Source: an uncultured Pelagibacteraceae bacterium
Lineage (GTDB): Bacteria; Pseudomonadota; Alphaproteobacteria; Pelagibacterales; Pelagibacteraceae
Reading direction: 5' to 3'
Length of the DNA stretch: 46,697 nt
Assembly: GCA_902566775.1 (NCBI GenBank)
Contig: CACFKF010000007.1
Span: forward strand, 1-46,697
The position numbers were made by a program, and so were the translations under genes. The notes under the pieces are model-generated. The model saw only the letters and a program-made list of their open reading frames with translations, did not search any database and was not told the origin of the DNA. The stretch's first letter is position 1; the number at the start of each line of letters is the position of its first letter. Below are positions 36,133-45,534 of this stretch, one piece after another.

Positions 36133-36945
36133 ATGAAAACACTAAGAAGTATAAAAAAATTAAAAACAACTATTTCCAATATCAATAATCTTGGATTTGT
36201 TCCTACAATGGGAGGTCTACACGATGGGCATTTATCACTCATCAACAAGTGCCAAAAAAAATGTGATAAAACTTTAGTTTCGATCTATGTAAATCCCAAA
36301 CAATTTAATAATTTTAAAGACTTTTCAAAATATCCAAGGAATTTGAATAAAGATTTAAAGATATTAAAAAAGCTAAATGTTGATTTTGTTTTTATTCCAA
36401 AAACCTCTGAAATTTATAAAAAAAAAAGAAAAAAAAAATTAATAGTTAATAATAAAAAAAAAATATTATGCGGAAAATTTAGAAGAGGACATTTTGAAGG
36501 TGTGATTGACATTATTGATAGGTTGTTATTTATAATAAACCCTCAATATATATTTTTAGGAGAAAAAGATTTTCAACAACTTTTCTTAATTAAAAAACAT
36601 GTAAAAAAAAAATTTAAAGTAAAAGTAATTTCTTGTAAAACAATTAGAGATAATAATTTCTTAGCTCTATCAAGTAGAAATTATTTGTTATCCAAAAAAG
36701 ATCTTATTACTGCCGGCAAAATAGCTAAAAAAATAAATCAATTTAAAAAACAAATTAAAAAAAATTATAAAAATAAAAATAATATTATTCATATAAAAAA
36801 ATATTTAATAAAAAATTATCCAATAAAGCTTGACTATTTAGAACTAAGAAATGAAAAAAATTTATGTAAAATAAAAAAAAATAACAAATTTAAAGTGTTC
36901 TTAGCTTACTACATTAATGGTGTTAGATTAATTGATAATTACTAA
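36133..36945 (+). CDS. panC: Pantothenate synthetase
   Basis: Joins pantoate and beta-alanine with ATP to form pantothenate, the CoA precursor that AcpS indirectly depends on. The 270 residues include the HIGH-like nucleotide motif FVPTMGGLHDGHLSLI, VSIYVNPKQFNNFKDFSKYPR, GEKDFQQLFLIK and the LALSSRNYLL stretch. Unusually lysine-rich. No panB, panD or panE is adjacent. It shares its terminal CTAA with the convergent mgtE. Confidence 0.95.
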   Translation: MKTLRSIKKLKTTISNINNLGFVPTMGGLHDGHLSLINKCQKKCDKTLVSIYVNPKQFNNFKDFSKYPRNLNKDLKILKKLNVDFVFIPKTSEIYKKKRKKKLIVNNKKKILCGKFRRGHFEGVIDIIDRLLFIINPQYIFLGEKDFQQLFLIKKHVKKKFKVKVISCKTIRDNNFLALSSRNYLLSKKDLITAGKIAKKINQFKKQIKKNYKNKNNIIHIKKYLIKNYPIKLDYLELRNEKNLCKIKKNNKFKVFLAYYINGVRLIDNY

Positions 36946-38321
36946 TTTAAGAAAAAATAAGCACCTATTCCTAAAAAAGATAAAAAACCTATAACATCAG
37001 TTATAGTTGTTACAAAAACACTTGAAGCAATGGCCGGATCTATTTTCATTCTTTTTAATGTAACTGGAACTAATATTCCAAATAGACCTGCTACTATCAT
37101 ATTCAATATCATTGAAATAGAGATAATTAATGAAAGTTTAATATCTTTAAACCAAACTTGAACAATTAATGCACTTATTAAGGCAAATATAATACCATTT
37201 AAAATGCCTATACTAAATTCTTTAGAAACAGTTCTGACAAAATTATTTTTTGTTAATTCGTTTGTTGCTAAAGCTCTTATTGTTACAGCCAAAGTTTGCA
37301 TCCCAGCATTTCCTCCCATTGAAGCAACTATTGGCATTAAGAAAGCAAGTGCAACCATTTGTTCTATAGTTGCTCCAAATAAACTAATAACCCAAGTTGC
37401 CAAAAAAGCAGTAAATAAATTTAACAATAACCAATTAAATCTTCTTTTTGTTTTTTTCATTACACCATCTGTAATTTCTTCGTCACCCACCCCAGCTAAT
37501 CTTAGGGCATCTTCTTCTGCTTCTTCTTTTAATACAGTTAAAACGTCATCACTAGTTATCATGCCAACTAATTTATTGGATTTATCAACTACACAAGCAG
37601 AATTTAAATTATAATTTTCAAATAAGTGTCCAACTTCTTCTTGATCCATATCAACTGGTATTGATAGCTGTGTTTCAAGCATTATCGATTGCATTTTTGT
37701 ATCTCTTGGTGTTCTTAAAACTTTAGATGATGGGACTGTGCCTATAGGTTTAAACTCATTATCTACTATAAATATTTCTAAAAATTCTTCAGGCAAATCT
37801 TTATTTTCTCTTAAATAATCTATTGTCTGTCCTACTGACCAATTACTAGGAATGGCTGTAAATTCTCTTTGCATTAATCTAGCCGCAGTATCTTCAGGAT
37901 AACTTAAGCTTTCTTGAAGTATAAAACGATCTTTTGGTGGCAATAAATTTAAAATTATTTCTTTATTCTTTTCATCTAAATTTTCTAGTATTTTGATAGC
38001 ATTGTCAGATTCTAAGTTTTTCAGAATTGAAACTATTGCATCCGAAGATAAATATTTAATTAATTCTGACTGTATTGCTTCGTTTAACTCTATATAAACT
38101 TCAGGATTAATTTTAAAGTTATTAAGTTTAATCAATTTTTCCCTATCAACTTCATTAAGATGTTCAATGATGTCAGCTGCATCAGAAGGGTGCATTTCTC
38201 CAAATGAATTTGTAATAAATTCTGCATCATTGCTTTGAATTTTATCGTTAACTACTTTTATATATTCCTTGTTAAACTCAAAGTTGGTTTTTTTATCTTT
38301 TATTTTTTTTACTAAAGCCAT
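36942..38321 (-). CDS. mgtE: Magnesium transporter MgtE
   Basis: Mg2+-gated channel of the inner membrane. The 459 residues show the MgtE order: a cytoplasmic superhelical N domain (about 30-145; SFGEMHPSDAADIIEHL), two CBS repeats (about 150-270; RLMQREFTAIPSNWSVGQT, MITSDDVLTVLKEEAEED), a connecting helix, then five transmembrane segments (about 300-458) with the pore motif PIVASMGGNAGMQT. Single gene, convergent with panC and divergent from lipB. I see no Mg2+ riboswitch in the 62-bp gap upstream. Confidence 0.96.
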   Translation of the reverse strand: MALVKKIKDKKTNFEFNKEYIKVVNDKIQSNDAEFITNSFGEMHPSDAADIIEHLNEVDREKLIKLNNFKINPEVYIELNEAIQSELIKYLSSDAIVSILKNLESDNAIKILENLDEKNKEIILNLLPPKDRFILQESLSYPEDTAARLMQREFTAIPSNWSVGQTIDYLRENKDLPEEFLEIFIVDNEFKPIGTVPSSKVLRTPRDTKMQSIMLETQLSIPVDMDQEEVGHLFENYNLNSACVVDKSNKLVGMITSDDVLTVLKEEAEEDALRLAGVGDEEITDGVMKKTKRRFNWLLLNLFTAFLATWVISLFGATIEQMVALAFLMPIVASMGGNAGMQTLAVTIRALATNELTKNNFVRTVSKEFSIGILNGIIFALISALIVQVWFKDIKLSLIISISMILNMIVAGLFGILVPVTLKRMKIDPAIASSVFVTTITDVIGFLSFLGIGAYFFLN

Positions 38322-38383
38322 AAAATTACATTAAAATTAAATAAGCACTATTAATACAAAATTCTGATAATACAATTCTTAAT

Positions 38384-39013
38384 ATGCGTTTAGATATAAA
38401 AAGATCAATAAAACCGGTCAAATACAATGAAGCTATTGAGTTCCTTGAAAAAAGAGTTGACGAAGTAAGTAAAGGAAAATCAAATGATTTAATATGGATT
38501 TTGGAACATCCTTCAATATTCACTACTGGTATAAGATATAGAGAGAACGAAATATTAGATAAAAAAATAAAATTAATAAAAACTCATAGAGGTGGAAAAA
38601 TTACTTGGCATGGTCCAGGTCAATTAATATTTTATTTTGTAATTGATTTAAAAAAAAGAAAAAAGGATATAAGAAAATTTATCAATTTAATTGAGAATAC
38701 TATAATAGAAACTCTAAAATCATATAAAATTTTTTCCTTCAATGACAGAAAAAACATCGGGATTTGGATTGAAGATAAGAATAAAATAAAAAAAATTGCT
38801 GCTATAGGAATTAGAGTAAAAAAATGGATTGCTTATCATGGTTTTTCTTTAAACATTAACAATAGCTTAGATGCATACAAAAAAATTATACCCTGTGGAA
38901 TTAAAGACAGAGGCATAATTAATCTTAAAATGATAAAAAATTTAAAATACAATGATATAAGAGAAAAAATAATATTAAATTTTATTAAGAATCTAAAAAA
39001 GAAAGTCTCTTAA
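38384..39013 (+). CDS. lipB: Octanoyl-ACP:protein octanoyltransferase
   Basis: Transfers octanoate from ACP to lipoyl domains of 2-oxoacid dehydrogenases and the glycine cleavage H protein. The 209 residues include [18 protein letters not shown], the catalytic lysine K137 in [21 protein letters not shown], split as KIAAIGIR and YHGFSLN, and the catalytic cysteine C171 in [10 protein letters not shown]. Single gene between mgtE (divergent, 62 bp) and rluC, with which its 3' end overlaps by 29 bp. LipA is not in the window. Confidence 0.96.
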   Translation: MRLDIKRSIKPVKYNEAIEFLEKRVDEVSKGKSNDLIWILEHPSIFTTGIRYRENEILDKKIKLIKTHRGGKITWHGPGQLIFYFVIDLKKRKKDIRKFINLIENTIIETLKSYKIFSFNDRKNIGIWIEDKNKIKKIAAIGIRVKKWIAYHGFSLNINNSLDAYKKIIPCGIKDRGIINLKMIKNLKYNDIREKIILNFIKNLKKKVS

Positions 39014-39899
39014 TCTTTAGAAATTTTTTGAAATAATCAGGCAATAAAGCTCTGTAAGTAAATTTTTTATTTTTTATAATAAATTTTATTTCATGCGAAT
39101 GTAACATTAAATTTTTACTTTTATAATTTTTATAGTTAATATCTTTATATTTTTTATCGCCAAAAATAGGATGGCCCAATGCAAATAATTGTTTTCTTAA
39201 TTGATGTTTTCGTCCAGTTATTGGTTGCAACTTAATTAAAGTTGATTGAATATTCTTATCAAGAACTTTAAATTTAGATTTAGCATTTTCAACTATTTTT
39301 TTATTATTTTCATATCTAACTAAACTATCGTTTAACTCTCCAAAATCATTTAATAATTCACCATGACATATGGCTAAATAAGTTTTATGAACTCTTCTCA
39401 ATCTAAATAATGATGTAAATAGTTGTGCTGTTTCTCTATTTTTTGCAATTATAAAAACACCTGAAGTTTCTTTATCCAACCGGTGTACTGAGTATGGCTT
39501 TGTACCGTCAAAGAATTTACTTTTGGCAAAAATATCAATAAGATTTTTTTTTGATTTTGTTCCGCCTTGTACTGAAATGCCTGAGCTTTTATTCAATACT
39601 ATAAAATCATCATTGTCTTCTATAATTAAATCTTCGTTTTCTTTTACAACATTTAATGATGGATTATAACGAATTTTTTTTGGTATAATTTTTTCTTCAA
39701 ATTTAAAATTAAATAAATTTATTTCATCATTGGTTTTAACTTTGTATGAGCTCTTAGTTTTTTTGTTATTAACTTTAATTTTTCCTTTTCGAAGATTCTT
39801 TTCTATTAGACTTTGAGGCATTTTACCTAAATTATTTCTAATCCACTTATCTAAACGCATTTGATTGTAATTAGAGTCTACTAAATAAGACTTTTTCAT
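38985..39899 (-). CDS. rluC: Ribosomal large subunit pseudouridine synthase (RluC/RluD family)
   Basis: Isomerises uridines in 23S rRNA. The 304-residue protein has an N-terminal S4-like RNA-binding domain (about 10-70, [20 protein letters not shown]) and the RluA-family catalytic domain with D142 in [17 protein letters not shown], then [23 protein letters not shown]. RluC (positions 955/2504/2580) is the best guess; RluD or another RluA-family member is possible. It lies 30 nt downstream of rplQ on the same strand and may be cotranscribed. Confidence 0.88.
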   Translation of the reverse strand: MKKSYLVDSNYNQMRLDKWIRNNLGKMPQSLIEKNLRKGKIKVNNKKTKSSYKVKTNDEINLFNFKFEEKIIPKKIRYNPSLNVVKENEDLIIEDNDDFIVLNKSSGISVQGGTKSKKNLIDIFAKSKFFDGTKPYSVHRLDKETSGVFIIAKNRETAQLFTSLFRLRRVHKTYLAICHGELLNDFGELNDSLVRYENNKKIVENAKSKFKVLDKNIQSTLIKLQPITGRKHQLRKQLFALGHPIFGDKKYKDINYKNYKSKNLMLHSHEIKFIIKNKKFTYRALLPDYFKKFLKIKRLSFLDS

Positions 39900-39929
39900 T
39901 ATTTGTTTAAAATTATTATAAGTTTGAAA

Positions 39930-40355
39930 TTAAGCTATTGCTTCTTTTTTAACTTCTTTTGTATCTTTTTTCTTTATATCAACTTTTTTTGCTTCAACAT
40001 CTCTATCTACAAATTCAATAACTGCCATTGGGGCTTTGTCACCATATCTAAATCCTGCCTTTATAATTCTTGTATAGCCACCTTTTCTATTTATATATCT
40101 CTTAGATAGAGTTTTTTTAACTTTATTAGCAGAATTCTTGTCTTGTAATTTTGAAATTAATTTTTTTGTATTTTGTAGAGTATCACTTTTACCCAAAGTT
40201 ATAATTTTATCTGCTTGCGGTCTTAAAAATTTAGCCTTTGGCAATGTAGTGGTAATTTGTTCGTACTTTATTAAAGAATTTAACATGTTTTTTAATAAAG
40301 CTTTTCTGTGCTCTGAAGTTCTATTAAGTTTTTTATGACTTTGACCGTGTCTCAT
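39930..40355 (-). CDS. rplQ: 50S ribosomal protein L17
   Basis: The N-terminus MRHGQSHKKLNRTSEHRKA and the HRKALLKNMLNSLIKYEQI helix are diagnostic of bL17, as are the GGYTRIIKAGFRYGDKAPM and MAVIEFVDRD segments. At 141 residues it exceeds E. coli L17 (127) through a charged C-terminal tail of K/D/E repeats (about 121-141). It is 2 nt downstream of rpoA, the standard end of the alpha operon. Confidence 0.98.
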   Translation of the reverse strand: MRHGQSHKKLNRTSEHRKALLKNMLNSLIKYEQITTTLPKAKFLRPQADKIITLGKSDTLQNTKKLISKLQDKNSANKVKKTLSKRYINRKGGYTRIIKAGFRYGDKAPMAVIEFVDRDVEAKKVDIKKKDTKEVKKEAIA

Positions 40356-40357
40356 AA

Positions 40358-41386
40358 TTAAATAGATTCCTCAAGTTTTTTAGATAATTCTACTATATTA
40401 TCTGGAGGCCAATTAGGTATTTCCATTCCTAGATATAAAGACATTCCAGTTAAAACTTCTTTAATTTCATTTAAAGACTTACGTCCAAAATTAGGTGTTC
40501 TTAACATTTCACCTTCAGATTTTTGAACTAAATCGCCAATATAAATTATATTATCATTTTTAAGACAATTCATTGATCTGACAGATAATTCAAGTTCATC
40601 AACTTTCCTTAACAAATTTTTATTAAATTCAGGTTCAACAGGTTTATCTCTGATTACTACTTCTTGTGGTTCTTCAAAATTAATAAACATTCCTAATTGA
40701 TCTTGAAAAATTCTTGCAGAATAAGCAATAGCATCTTCTGCAGAAATTGAACCATTTGTTTCAACTTCCATGATCAACTTATCGTAATCAAGTGCTTTTC
40801 CTTCTCTTGCTGTGCTAACTGAATAAGATACCTTTTTTACCGGACTAAATAGCGAGTCTATGGGTATCAATCCCAAAGGTGGGTCTTCTGGTTTGTTTAT
40901 CTCAGCTGATGCATAACCTTTTCCAGTATTAACATTCATTTCCATATGAAAATTAGTTTTTTCATCTAAATTACATATAACTAAATCAGGATTTAATATT
41001 TCAATGTCAGTTACTGCTGTAATATTAGCAGCTTTAATCTCTCCAGGACCTTTTGCGTCTAAAATTAACTTTTTAGTTCCTTCAGAAGAACTTTTTAAGG
41101 CTAAAGATTTAATATTTAGAACAATATCAGTAACATCTTCTCTAATACCTTTTATAGATGTAAACTCATGTAAAACTCCATCAATTTGAATGCTAGTAAC
41201 TGCTGCACCTCTTATTGAAGATAATAAAATACGTCTTAATGAATTTCCTAAAGTAAGGCCATAACCTTTCTCCAAGGGCTCAGCTACTATTTTTGCATAT
41301 GATTTATCATCACTTAATTTGATATCTAATTTAGCTGGCTTAATTAATGATTTCCAGTTTTTTACATTAACTTCTGTGCTTTCCAT
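40358..41386 (-). CDS. rpoA: RNA polymerase alpha subunit
   Basis: The 342-residue subunit has the dimerising N-terminal domain (about 1-235; [20 protein letters not shown], then [19 protein letters not shown], split by AVTSIQID) and the C-terminal DNA- and activator-binding domain (about 255-330; [32 protein letters not shown] [13 protein letters not shown]). A strong Shine-Dalgarno (AAGGAG) lies 7 nt before the ATG, and the rpsK stop is immediately upstream. Confidence 0.98.
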   Translation of the reverse strand: MESTEVNVKNWKSLIKPAKLDIKLSDDKSYAKIVAEPLEKGYGLTLGNSLRRILLSSIRGAAVTSIQIDGVLHEFTSIKGIREDVTDIVLNIKSLALKSSSEGTKKLILDAKGPGEIKAANITAVTDIEILNPDLVICNLDEKTNFHMEMNVNTGKGYASAEINKPEDPPLGLIPIDSLFSPVKKVSYSVSTAREGKALDYDKLIMEVETNGSISAEDAIAYSARIFQDQLGMFINFEEPQEVVIRDKPVEPEFNKNLLRKVDELELSVRSMNCLKNDNIIYIGDLVQKSEGEMLRTPNFGRKSLNEIKEVLTGMSLYLGMEIPNWPPDNIVELSKKLEESI

Positions 41387-41839
41387 TTAAACTCTCCTTC
41401 TTTTTGGTGGTCTACTACCATTATGTGGCAATGGTGTTGTGTCTTTAATTGATAAAATTTTAAATCCTCTAGCCTGTAGTGCTCGTAATGCAGTTTCTCT
41501 ACCTGAGCCAGGTCCTTTTACTTCAACTGACAGAATTTTCATTCCACTTTCAATTGCTTTAGCAGCCGCAGCATCTGCAGCTACTTGTGCTGCATATGGT
41601 GTAGATTTTCTAGATCCTTTAAAACCTTTTTGACCAGCAGAAGCCCAGGATATTACATTTCCATTTGTGTCAGCTATAGAAATGATTGTATTATTGAATG
41701 TAGATTGAACATAAGCAATACCATTTAAAATATTTTTCTTGGTTTTCTTTTTTTTAAAATAAGAACTTTTCTTTATAATTTTTTCTTGTTTTTCTTCAGT
41801 ATTAATTTTTTTATTATCTTTTTTCTCTTCAGTTTTCAT
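41387..41839 (-). CDS. rpsK: 30S ribosomal protein S11
   Basis: The uS11 core starts near residue 37 ([19 protein letters not shown]) and contains [37 protein letters not shown] and the conserved end [11 protein letters not shown]. Total length is 150 against about 129 in E. coli; the extra roughly 20 residues are an N-terminal Lys/Glu-rich extension. The only other in-frame start would be inside the core, so the extension is probably real. 5 nt downstream of rpsM. Confidence 0.98.
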   Translation of the reverse strand: MKTEEKKDNKKINTEEKQEKIIKKSSYFKKKKTKKNILNGIAYVQSTFNNTIISIADTNGNVISWASAGQKGFKGSRKSTPYAAQVAADAAAAKAIESGMKILSVEVKGPGSGRETALRALQARGFKILSIKDTTPLPHNGSRPPKRRRV

Positions 41840-41844
41840 ATTAT

Positions 41845-42228
41845 CTATTTTTTAAGTGGAGTTAATTTTTTTCCAGCTATAGCTATAGCCTTTCCTTTTC
41901 TTGTTCTTGCATTGCATCTTGTTCTTTGACCTCTTACAGGCAATTTTTTTTTATGTCTAGATCCCCTATAACTAGCCAGGTCAATAAGTCTTTTTATACT
42001 TAAAGATGTTTCTCTACGTAAATCTCCCTCTACAGTAAAATTTTTGTCTATATATTCTCTAATTTTTAAAATCTGATCATCTGTTAATTCATTTACTCTC
42101 ATAGACTTAGATATATTTAGATCTTTGCATATCTGTTTTGAGAATTTGTTTCCTATTCCGTAAATATAAGTTAGACCAGTTTGTACAATCTTATTCGTTG
42201 GGATATTTACACCTGCTATACGAGCCAT
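41845..42228 (-). CDS. rpsM: 30S ribosomal protein S13
   Basis: uS13, binding the head of the 30S subunit and contacting P-site tRNA. The 127 residues begin [26 protein letters not shown], recognised by ARIAGVNIP, followed by the helix-two-turns segment and the conserved [18 protein letters not shown] near the C-terminus. Preceded by a 55-bp gap containing a good promoter, so the alpha operon (rpsM-rpsK-rpoA-rplQ) can be expressed separately from secY-adk. Confidence 0.98.
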   Translation of the reverse strand: MARIAGVNIPTNKIVQTGLTYIYGIGNKFSKQICKDLNISKSMRVNELTDDQILKIREYIDKNFTVEGDLRRETSLSIKRLIDLASYRGSRHKKKLPVRGQRTRCNARTRKGKAIAIAGKKLTPLKK

Positions 42229-42251
42229 ATATTTTGAGATAAATTTAGCCT

Positions 42252-42279
42252 TTTATATAAGAAGTTTGTTCAATGTCAA
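42252..42279 (-). promoter_or_regulatory. Predicted sigma70-type promoter of the rpsM-rpsK-rpoA-rplQ operon
   Basis: On the minus strand a perfect TTGACA (42279-42274) is followed after 16 bp by TATAAA (42257-42252). The predicted start is near 42245, leaving a leader of about 17 nt before rpsM. It is the best promoter match I found in the window and lies in the only gap over 15 bp within the ribosomal cluster. Confidence 0.6.
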
Positions 42280-42283
42280 CGTA

Positions 42284-42925
42284 TTATACCTTAAGAATAT
42301 CTTCAATTTTACCTTTAATTACCTGAATTTTTTGATTACCGTCTATTTCGTGAAAATAACTTCTTGTAGAATAAAAATCTAGAACAGGTTTAGTCTTAGC
42401 CATATATTCTTCATATCTTGTAATTATGGCGGCTTGATTATCATCTTTTCTTTTTTTTAGGTAATTCTTTCCACATTCATGGTTAACAATTTCTTTCTCA
42501 TTAAAATACTCATTCATAGTTTTATTGCATTTTTCACATATAATTCTACCTAAAATTCTTTTTTCTATAATTTCTCGCGATACTTTTAAAAATAAAATAA
42601 AATTTATTGATTGATTATTAGAATTTAACATAACTTCCAAAGTTTCAGCTTGATTTATATTTCTAGGATAACCATCAAAAACAATTTTGTTTTTGTATTT
42701 GGGGTTTGTAATAACTCTATTTAACAACTCGTTAACAATATTATCTTTAACAAAATCACCTTGTTCGATTATTTTCTCAATTTTTTTTCCAATTTCACTT
42801 TTTTCTTTAATTTCTAATCTTAGCAAATCTCCTGTGGATACTTGGTGTAGATCAAATTTATTAACCAAATTCTGCGACTGGGTGCCTTTGCCAGATCCTG
42901 GTGGACCAAAAATTATTACATTCAC
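42284..42925 (-). CDS. adk: Adenylate kinase
   Basis: Interconverts ATP + AMP and 2 ADP. The 213-residue long form has the P-loop GPPGSGKGTQSQNL, the AMP-binding STGDLLR and FDGYPRNINQAE, and a zinc-type LID: C130 and C133 (RIICEKCNKT), then H149 and C151 (NHECGKNY) where the usual second pair of ligands is Cys-x2-Cys/Asp. A Shine-Dalgarno AGAGGTG lies just before the ATG. The secY-adk-rpsM order is the common alphaproteobacterial one. Confidence 0.97.
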   Translation of the reverse strand: MNVIIFGPPGSGKGTQSQNLVNKFDLHQVSTGDLLRLEIKEKSEIGKKIEKIIEQGDFVKDNIVNELLNRVITNPKYKNKIVFDGYPRNINQAETLEVMLNSNNQSINFILFLKVSREIIEKRILGRIICEKCNKTMNEYFNEKEIVNHECGKNYLKKRKDDNQAAIITRYEEYMAKTKPVLDFYSTRSYFHEIDGNQKIQVIKGKIEDILKV

Positions 42926-42928
42926 CTC

Positions 42929-44209
42929 TTATCGTCCAAATTTAGTTTTTTTAATTAACTGCTCGTATTGAGCACTCATCAATCTAGTTTGTACTTGGGT
43001 TACAGTATCAATTGCAACTACAACTACTATTAATATCGATGTTCCTCCTAGATAGAAAGGTATAGGATAATTTGCAATTAAAAATTCTGGCATTAAGCAA
43101 ACTAATGTTAAATAAATTGCACCAATTGTTGTTAATCTTGTTAAAATAGTATCTATATACAACGCTGTACTTTCTCCTGGCCTAATACCGGGTATAAATC
43201 CACCATATTTTCTTAAATTTTCAGCAGTCTCTGTGGGGTTAAATGTTATTGATGTATAAAAAAATGTAAAAAATATTATTCCCGAAGCATATAAAAGCAT
43301 ATACAGAGGCTGTCCTTGCGAAAAATATGAAGAAATATTTAGAAAAGTTTCATTATTTGATAGATTAAAGTTTGAAAAAGTTACTGGTAATAATAATAAA
43401 GCTGAAGCAAATATCGCAGGAATAACGCCTGCTTGATTAATTTTTAACGGTAAGTGAGATGATTCTCCACCATAAATTTTATTACCCATTTGTCTTTTTG
43501 GGTAATTTATTAATATTTTTCTAAGTGCTCTTTCCATAAAAACAATAAACATTATTGTTAATATCAATAGTATAAATAATGCAATTATTAAAAATGTTGA
43601 AATGGCTCCTGTTCTTCCAAGCTCAAAAGTAGTAACAAGCGCTCTAGGAATTTCTGCAACGATTCCAGAAAATATTATTAATGAAATTCCATTACCTATT
43701 CCTCTTTGTGTGATTTGTTCACCTAGCCACATTAAAAAAATTGTTCCCGCAACTATTGTTGTGACTGTTGAAACTTTAAAAAAAACTCCCGGATTTATAA
43801 CCAAGTTAGCCGAGGATTCAAGTCCAACAGCTAGTCCATAACCTTGAACTGTTGCCAATAAAACTGTTCCATATCTTGTTATTTGAGTAATTTTTTTTCT
43901 TCCTATTTCTCCCTGACTTTTTAAATTTTTGAAATAATCTGAAGTTCCTGTTAGTAATTGAACTATAATTGATGAAGATATGTATGGCATAATACCTAAT
44001 GCAAATATTGCCATCCTTGAAACAGCTCCTCCTGCAAAAACATTAAACATTCCTAACAAGCCTTTTTGATTTCCCTCCATGAGCAACTGTAATTGTTGAG
44101 GATCTATACCAGGCAAAGGTATGAATGTTCCTAATCTATATATTGATAGTATGAAAATTGTAAATAAAATCCGATTTCTTAAATCATTAGATTGAGAAGA
44201 TATACTCAT
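42929..44209 (-). CDS. secY: Protein translocase subunit SecY
   Basis: Channel of the Sec translocon in the inner membrane. The 426 residues form ten transmembrane helices; RILFTIFILSIYRLGTFIPLPGID opens helix 1 (signature YRLGTFIPLPGI), LGIMPYISSSIIVQLL is helix 2, and EQITQRGIGNGISLIIFSGI, GGFIPGIRPGE and the end QLIKKTKFGR are also conserved. 9 nt downstream of rplO. Confidence 0.98.
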   Translation of the reverse strand: MSISSQSNDLRNRILFTIFILSIYRLGTFIPLPGIDPQQLQLLMEGNQKGLLGMFNVFAGGAVSRMAIFALGIMPYISSSIIVQLLTGTSDYFKNLKSQGEIGRKKITQITRYGTVLLATVQGYGLAVGLESSANLVINPGVFFKVSTVTTIVAGTIFLMWLGEQITQRGIGNGISLIIFSGIVAEIPRALVTTFELGRTGAISTFLIIALFILLILTIMFIVFMERALRKILINYPKRQMGNKIYGGESSHLPLKINQAGVIPAIFASALLLLPVTFSNFNLSNNETFLNISSYFSQGQPLYMLLYASGIIFFTFFYTSITFNPTETAENLRKYGGFIPGIRPGESTALYIDTILTRLTTIGAIYLTLVCLMPEFLIANYPIPFYLGGTSILIVVVVAIDTVTQVQTRLMSAQYEQLIKKTKFGR

Positions 44210-44218
44210 GTTTGTATC

Positions 44219-44674
44219 TTATTTTTTAAAAATTTGTACTATAGAACCGTTTTTTTCTAATTTATCTTTTGCCGATTTAGAAAAGAAATCTGCCTCAATG
44301 ATAATTTTTTCTTCAACTTCACCTGAGCCTAAAATTTTAAGTTTAGACGATTTTTTATTAAGAATATTTAATTTTTTTAATAATTCTAAATTTATTTTTT
44401 CTTTACTATTAATTGATTTTTTTTTTATAAAATACTGTATTTTACCTAAATTTATTTTTTCTACATTAGCTTTTTTAATTGAGTTAAATCCTCTCTTGGG
44501 CAACCTTCTATACAAAGGCATTTGACCACCTTCAAAACTCTTAATTGCCACTCCAGATCTTGATTTTTGTCCTTTAACACCTCTGCCAGATGTTTTTCCT
44601 TTTCCAGATCCTATGCCTCTACCAACTCTTATTTTTTTTCTTTTAACTTGTTCTAAACTATTTAATGTACTCAT
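44219..44674 (-). CDS. rplO: 50S ribosomal protein L15
   Basis: The N-terminal Gly/Lys-rich loop (RVGRGIGSGKGKTSGRG, KGQKSRSGVAIKSFEGGQMP, RRLPKRGFN) identifies uL15. At 151 residues the protein is of normal length, with the Lys-rich central part and the IIEADFFSKSAKDKLEKNG end. Its start overlaps the rpsE stop by one base (TAATG); rpmD, which normally lies between them, is absent. Confidence 0.98.
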   Translation of the reverse strand: MSTLNSLEQVKRKKIRVGRGIGSGKGKTSGRGVKGQKSRSGVAIKSFEGGQMPLYRRLPKRGFNSIKKANVEKINLGKIQYFIKKKSINSKEKINLELLKKLNILNKKSSKLKILGSGEVEEKIIIEADFFSKSAKDKLEKNGSIVQIFKK

Positions 44675-45174
44675 TATCCTCTTTTTTCAATTATCTCTGA
44701 TATTTTTTTGCTTCTAATTAAAGATATATGTTTTGGTGAATGTTGATTTTTCAATGCTTTTAAGCAAGCTCTAATAACATTGTGTGGGTTTGCAGTACCC
44801 ATAGATTTTGCGACAATATCCTTAATTCCTAAAACTTCGCACACAGCTCTTATTGGGCCACCTGCAATAATACCCGTTCCTTTTGGTGCCGATCTTAGCT
44901 TAATCTTTCCCGCTCCATCTTTGCCTAATGAATCATGATGAATTGTTCTACCCTCTCTTAATGGTATTTGAATCATATTTCTTTTTGCTAAATCATTTGC
45001 TTTTTTAATAGCATCTGGGACTTGTTTTGCTTTAGCATGAGCTATACCTATTTTACCATTTTGATTACCAACTACTACCAAGGCTGAGAAACCAAATCTT
45101 CTTCCACCTTTAACAACTTTTGTTATTCTATTTATATGAACTAATTTCTCTAAATATTCTTTATCTTTTTCCAT
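44674..45174 (-). CDS. rpsE: 30S ribosomal protein S5
   Basis: uS5, important for translational fidelity. The 166 residues contain LVHINRITKVVKGGRRFGFS, AKAKQVPDAIKKANDLAKRN, RSAPKGTGIIAGGPIRAV and CEVLGIKDIVAKSMGTANPH, all typical. Starts 3 nt after rplR and is directly followed by rplO. Confidence 0.98.
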   Translation of the reverse strand: MEKDKEYLEKLVHINRITKVVKGGRRFGFSALVVVGNQNGKIGIAHAKAKQVPDAIKKANDLAKRNMIQIPLREGRTIHHDSLGKDGAGKIKLRSAPKGTGIIAGGPIRAVCEVLGIKDIVAKSMGTANPHNVIRACLKALKNQHSPKHISLIRSKKISEIIEKRG

Positions 45175-45177
45175 AAA

Positions 45178-45534
45178 TTATAATTTCATTCCATTTTTTC
45201 TTAAAGTTTCGGCAAAAACTTTAACTCTACCATGATATTTGTAAATTCCCCGATCAAAATAAATTTTTGATATTTTTTTTTCTTGTGCTTTTTTTGCCAA
45301 TTTTTCAGCAACTATTTTTGATAACTCAATTTTATTAGTTTTTTTTAGTGATTTAATATCTTTTTCTATAGAAGATACTGAAAATAAAGTAATATTTTTT
45401 CTGTCATCAATTATTTGTGCAGAAATATTTTTTATTGATCGAAAAATACTCAATCTAAATCTATCTGCACTTGAAGATCTTTTTAATTTGTTTCTGATCC
45501 TAAATTTTTTTCTATCACTTGTATTAATTTTCAT
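45178..45534 (-). CDS. rplR: 50S ribosomal protein L18
   Basis: uL18, the 5S rRNA-binding protein. The 118-residue protein has [22 protein letters not shown] and the C-terminal [22 protein letters not shown] with GMKL end; the [17 protein letters not shown] segment is diagnostic. It overlaps rplF by one base. Confidence 0.97.
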   Translation of the reverse strand: MKINTSDRKKFRIRNKLKRSSSADRFRLSIFRSIKNISAQIIDDRKNITLFSVSSIEKDIKSLKKTNKIELSKIVAEKLAKKAQEKKISKIYFDRGIYKYHGRVKVFAETLRKNGMKL

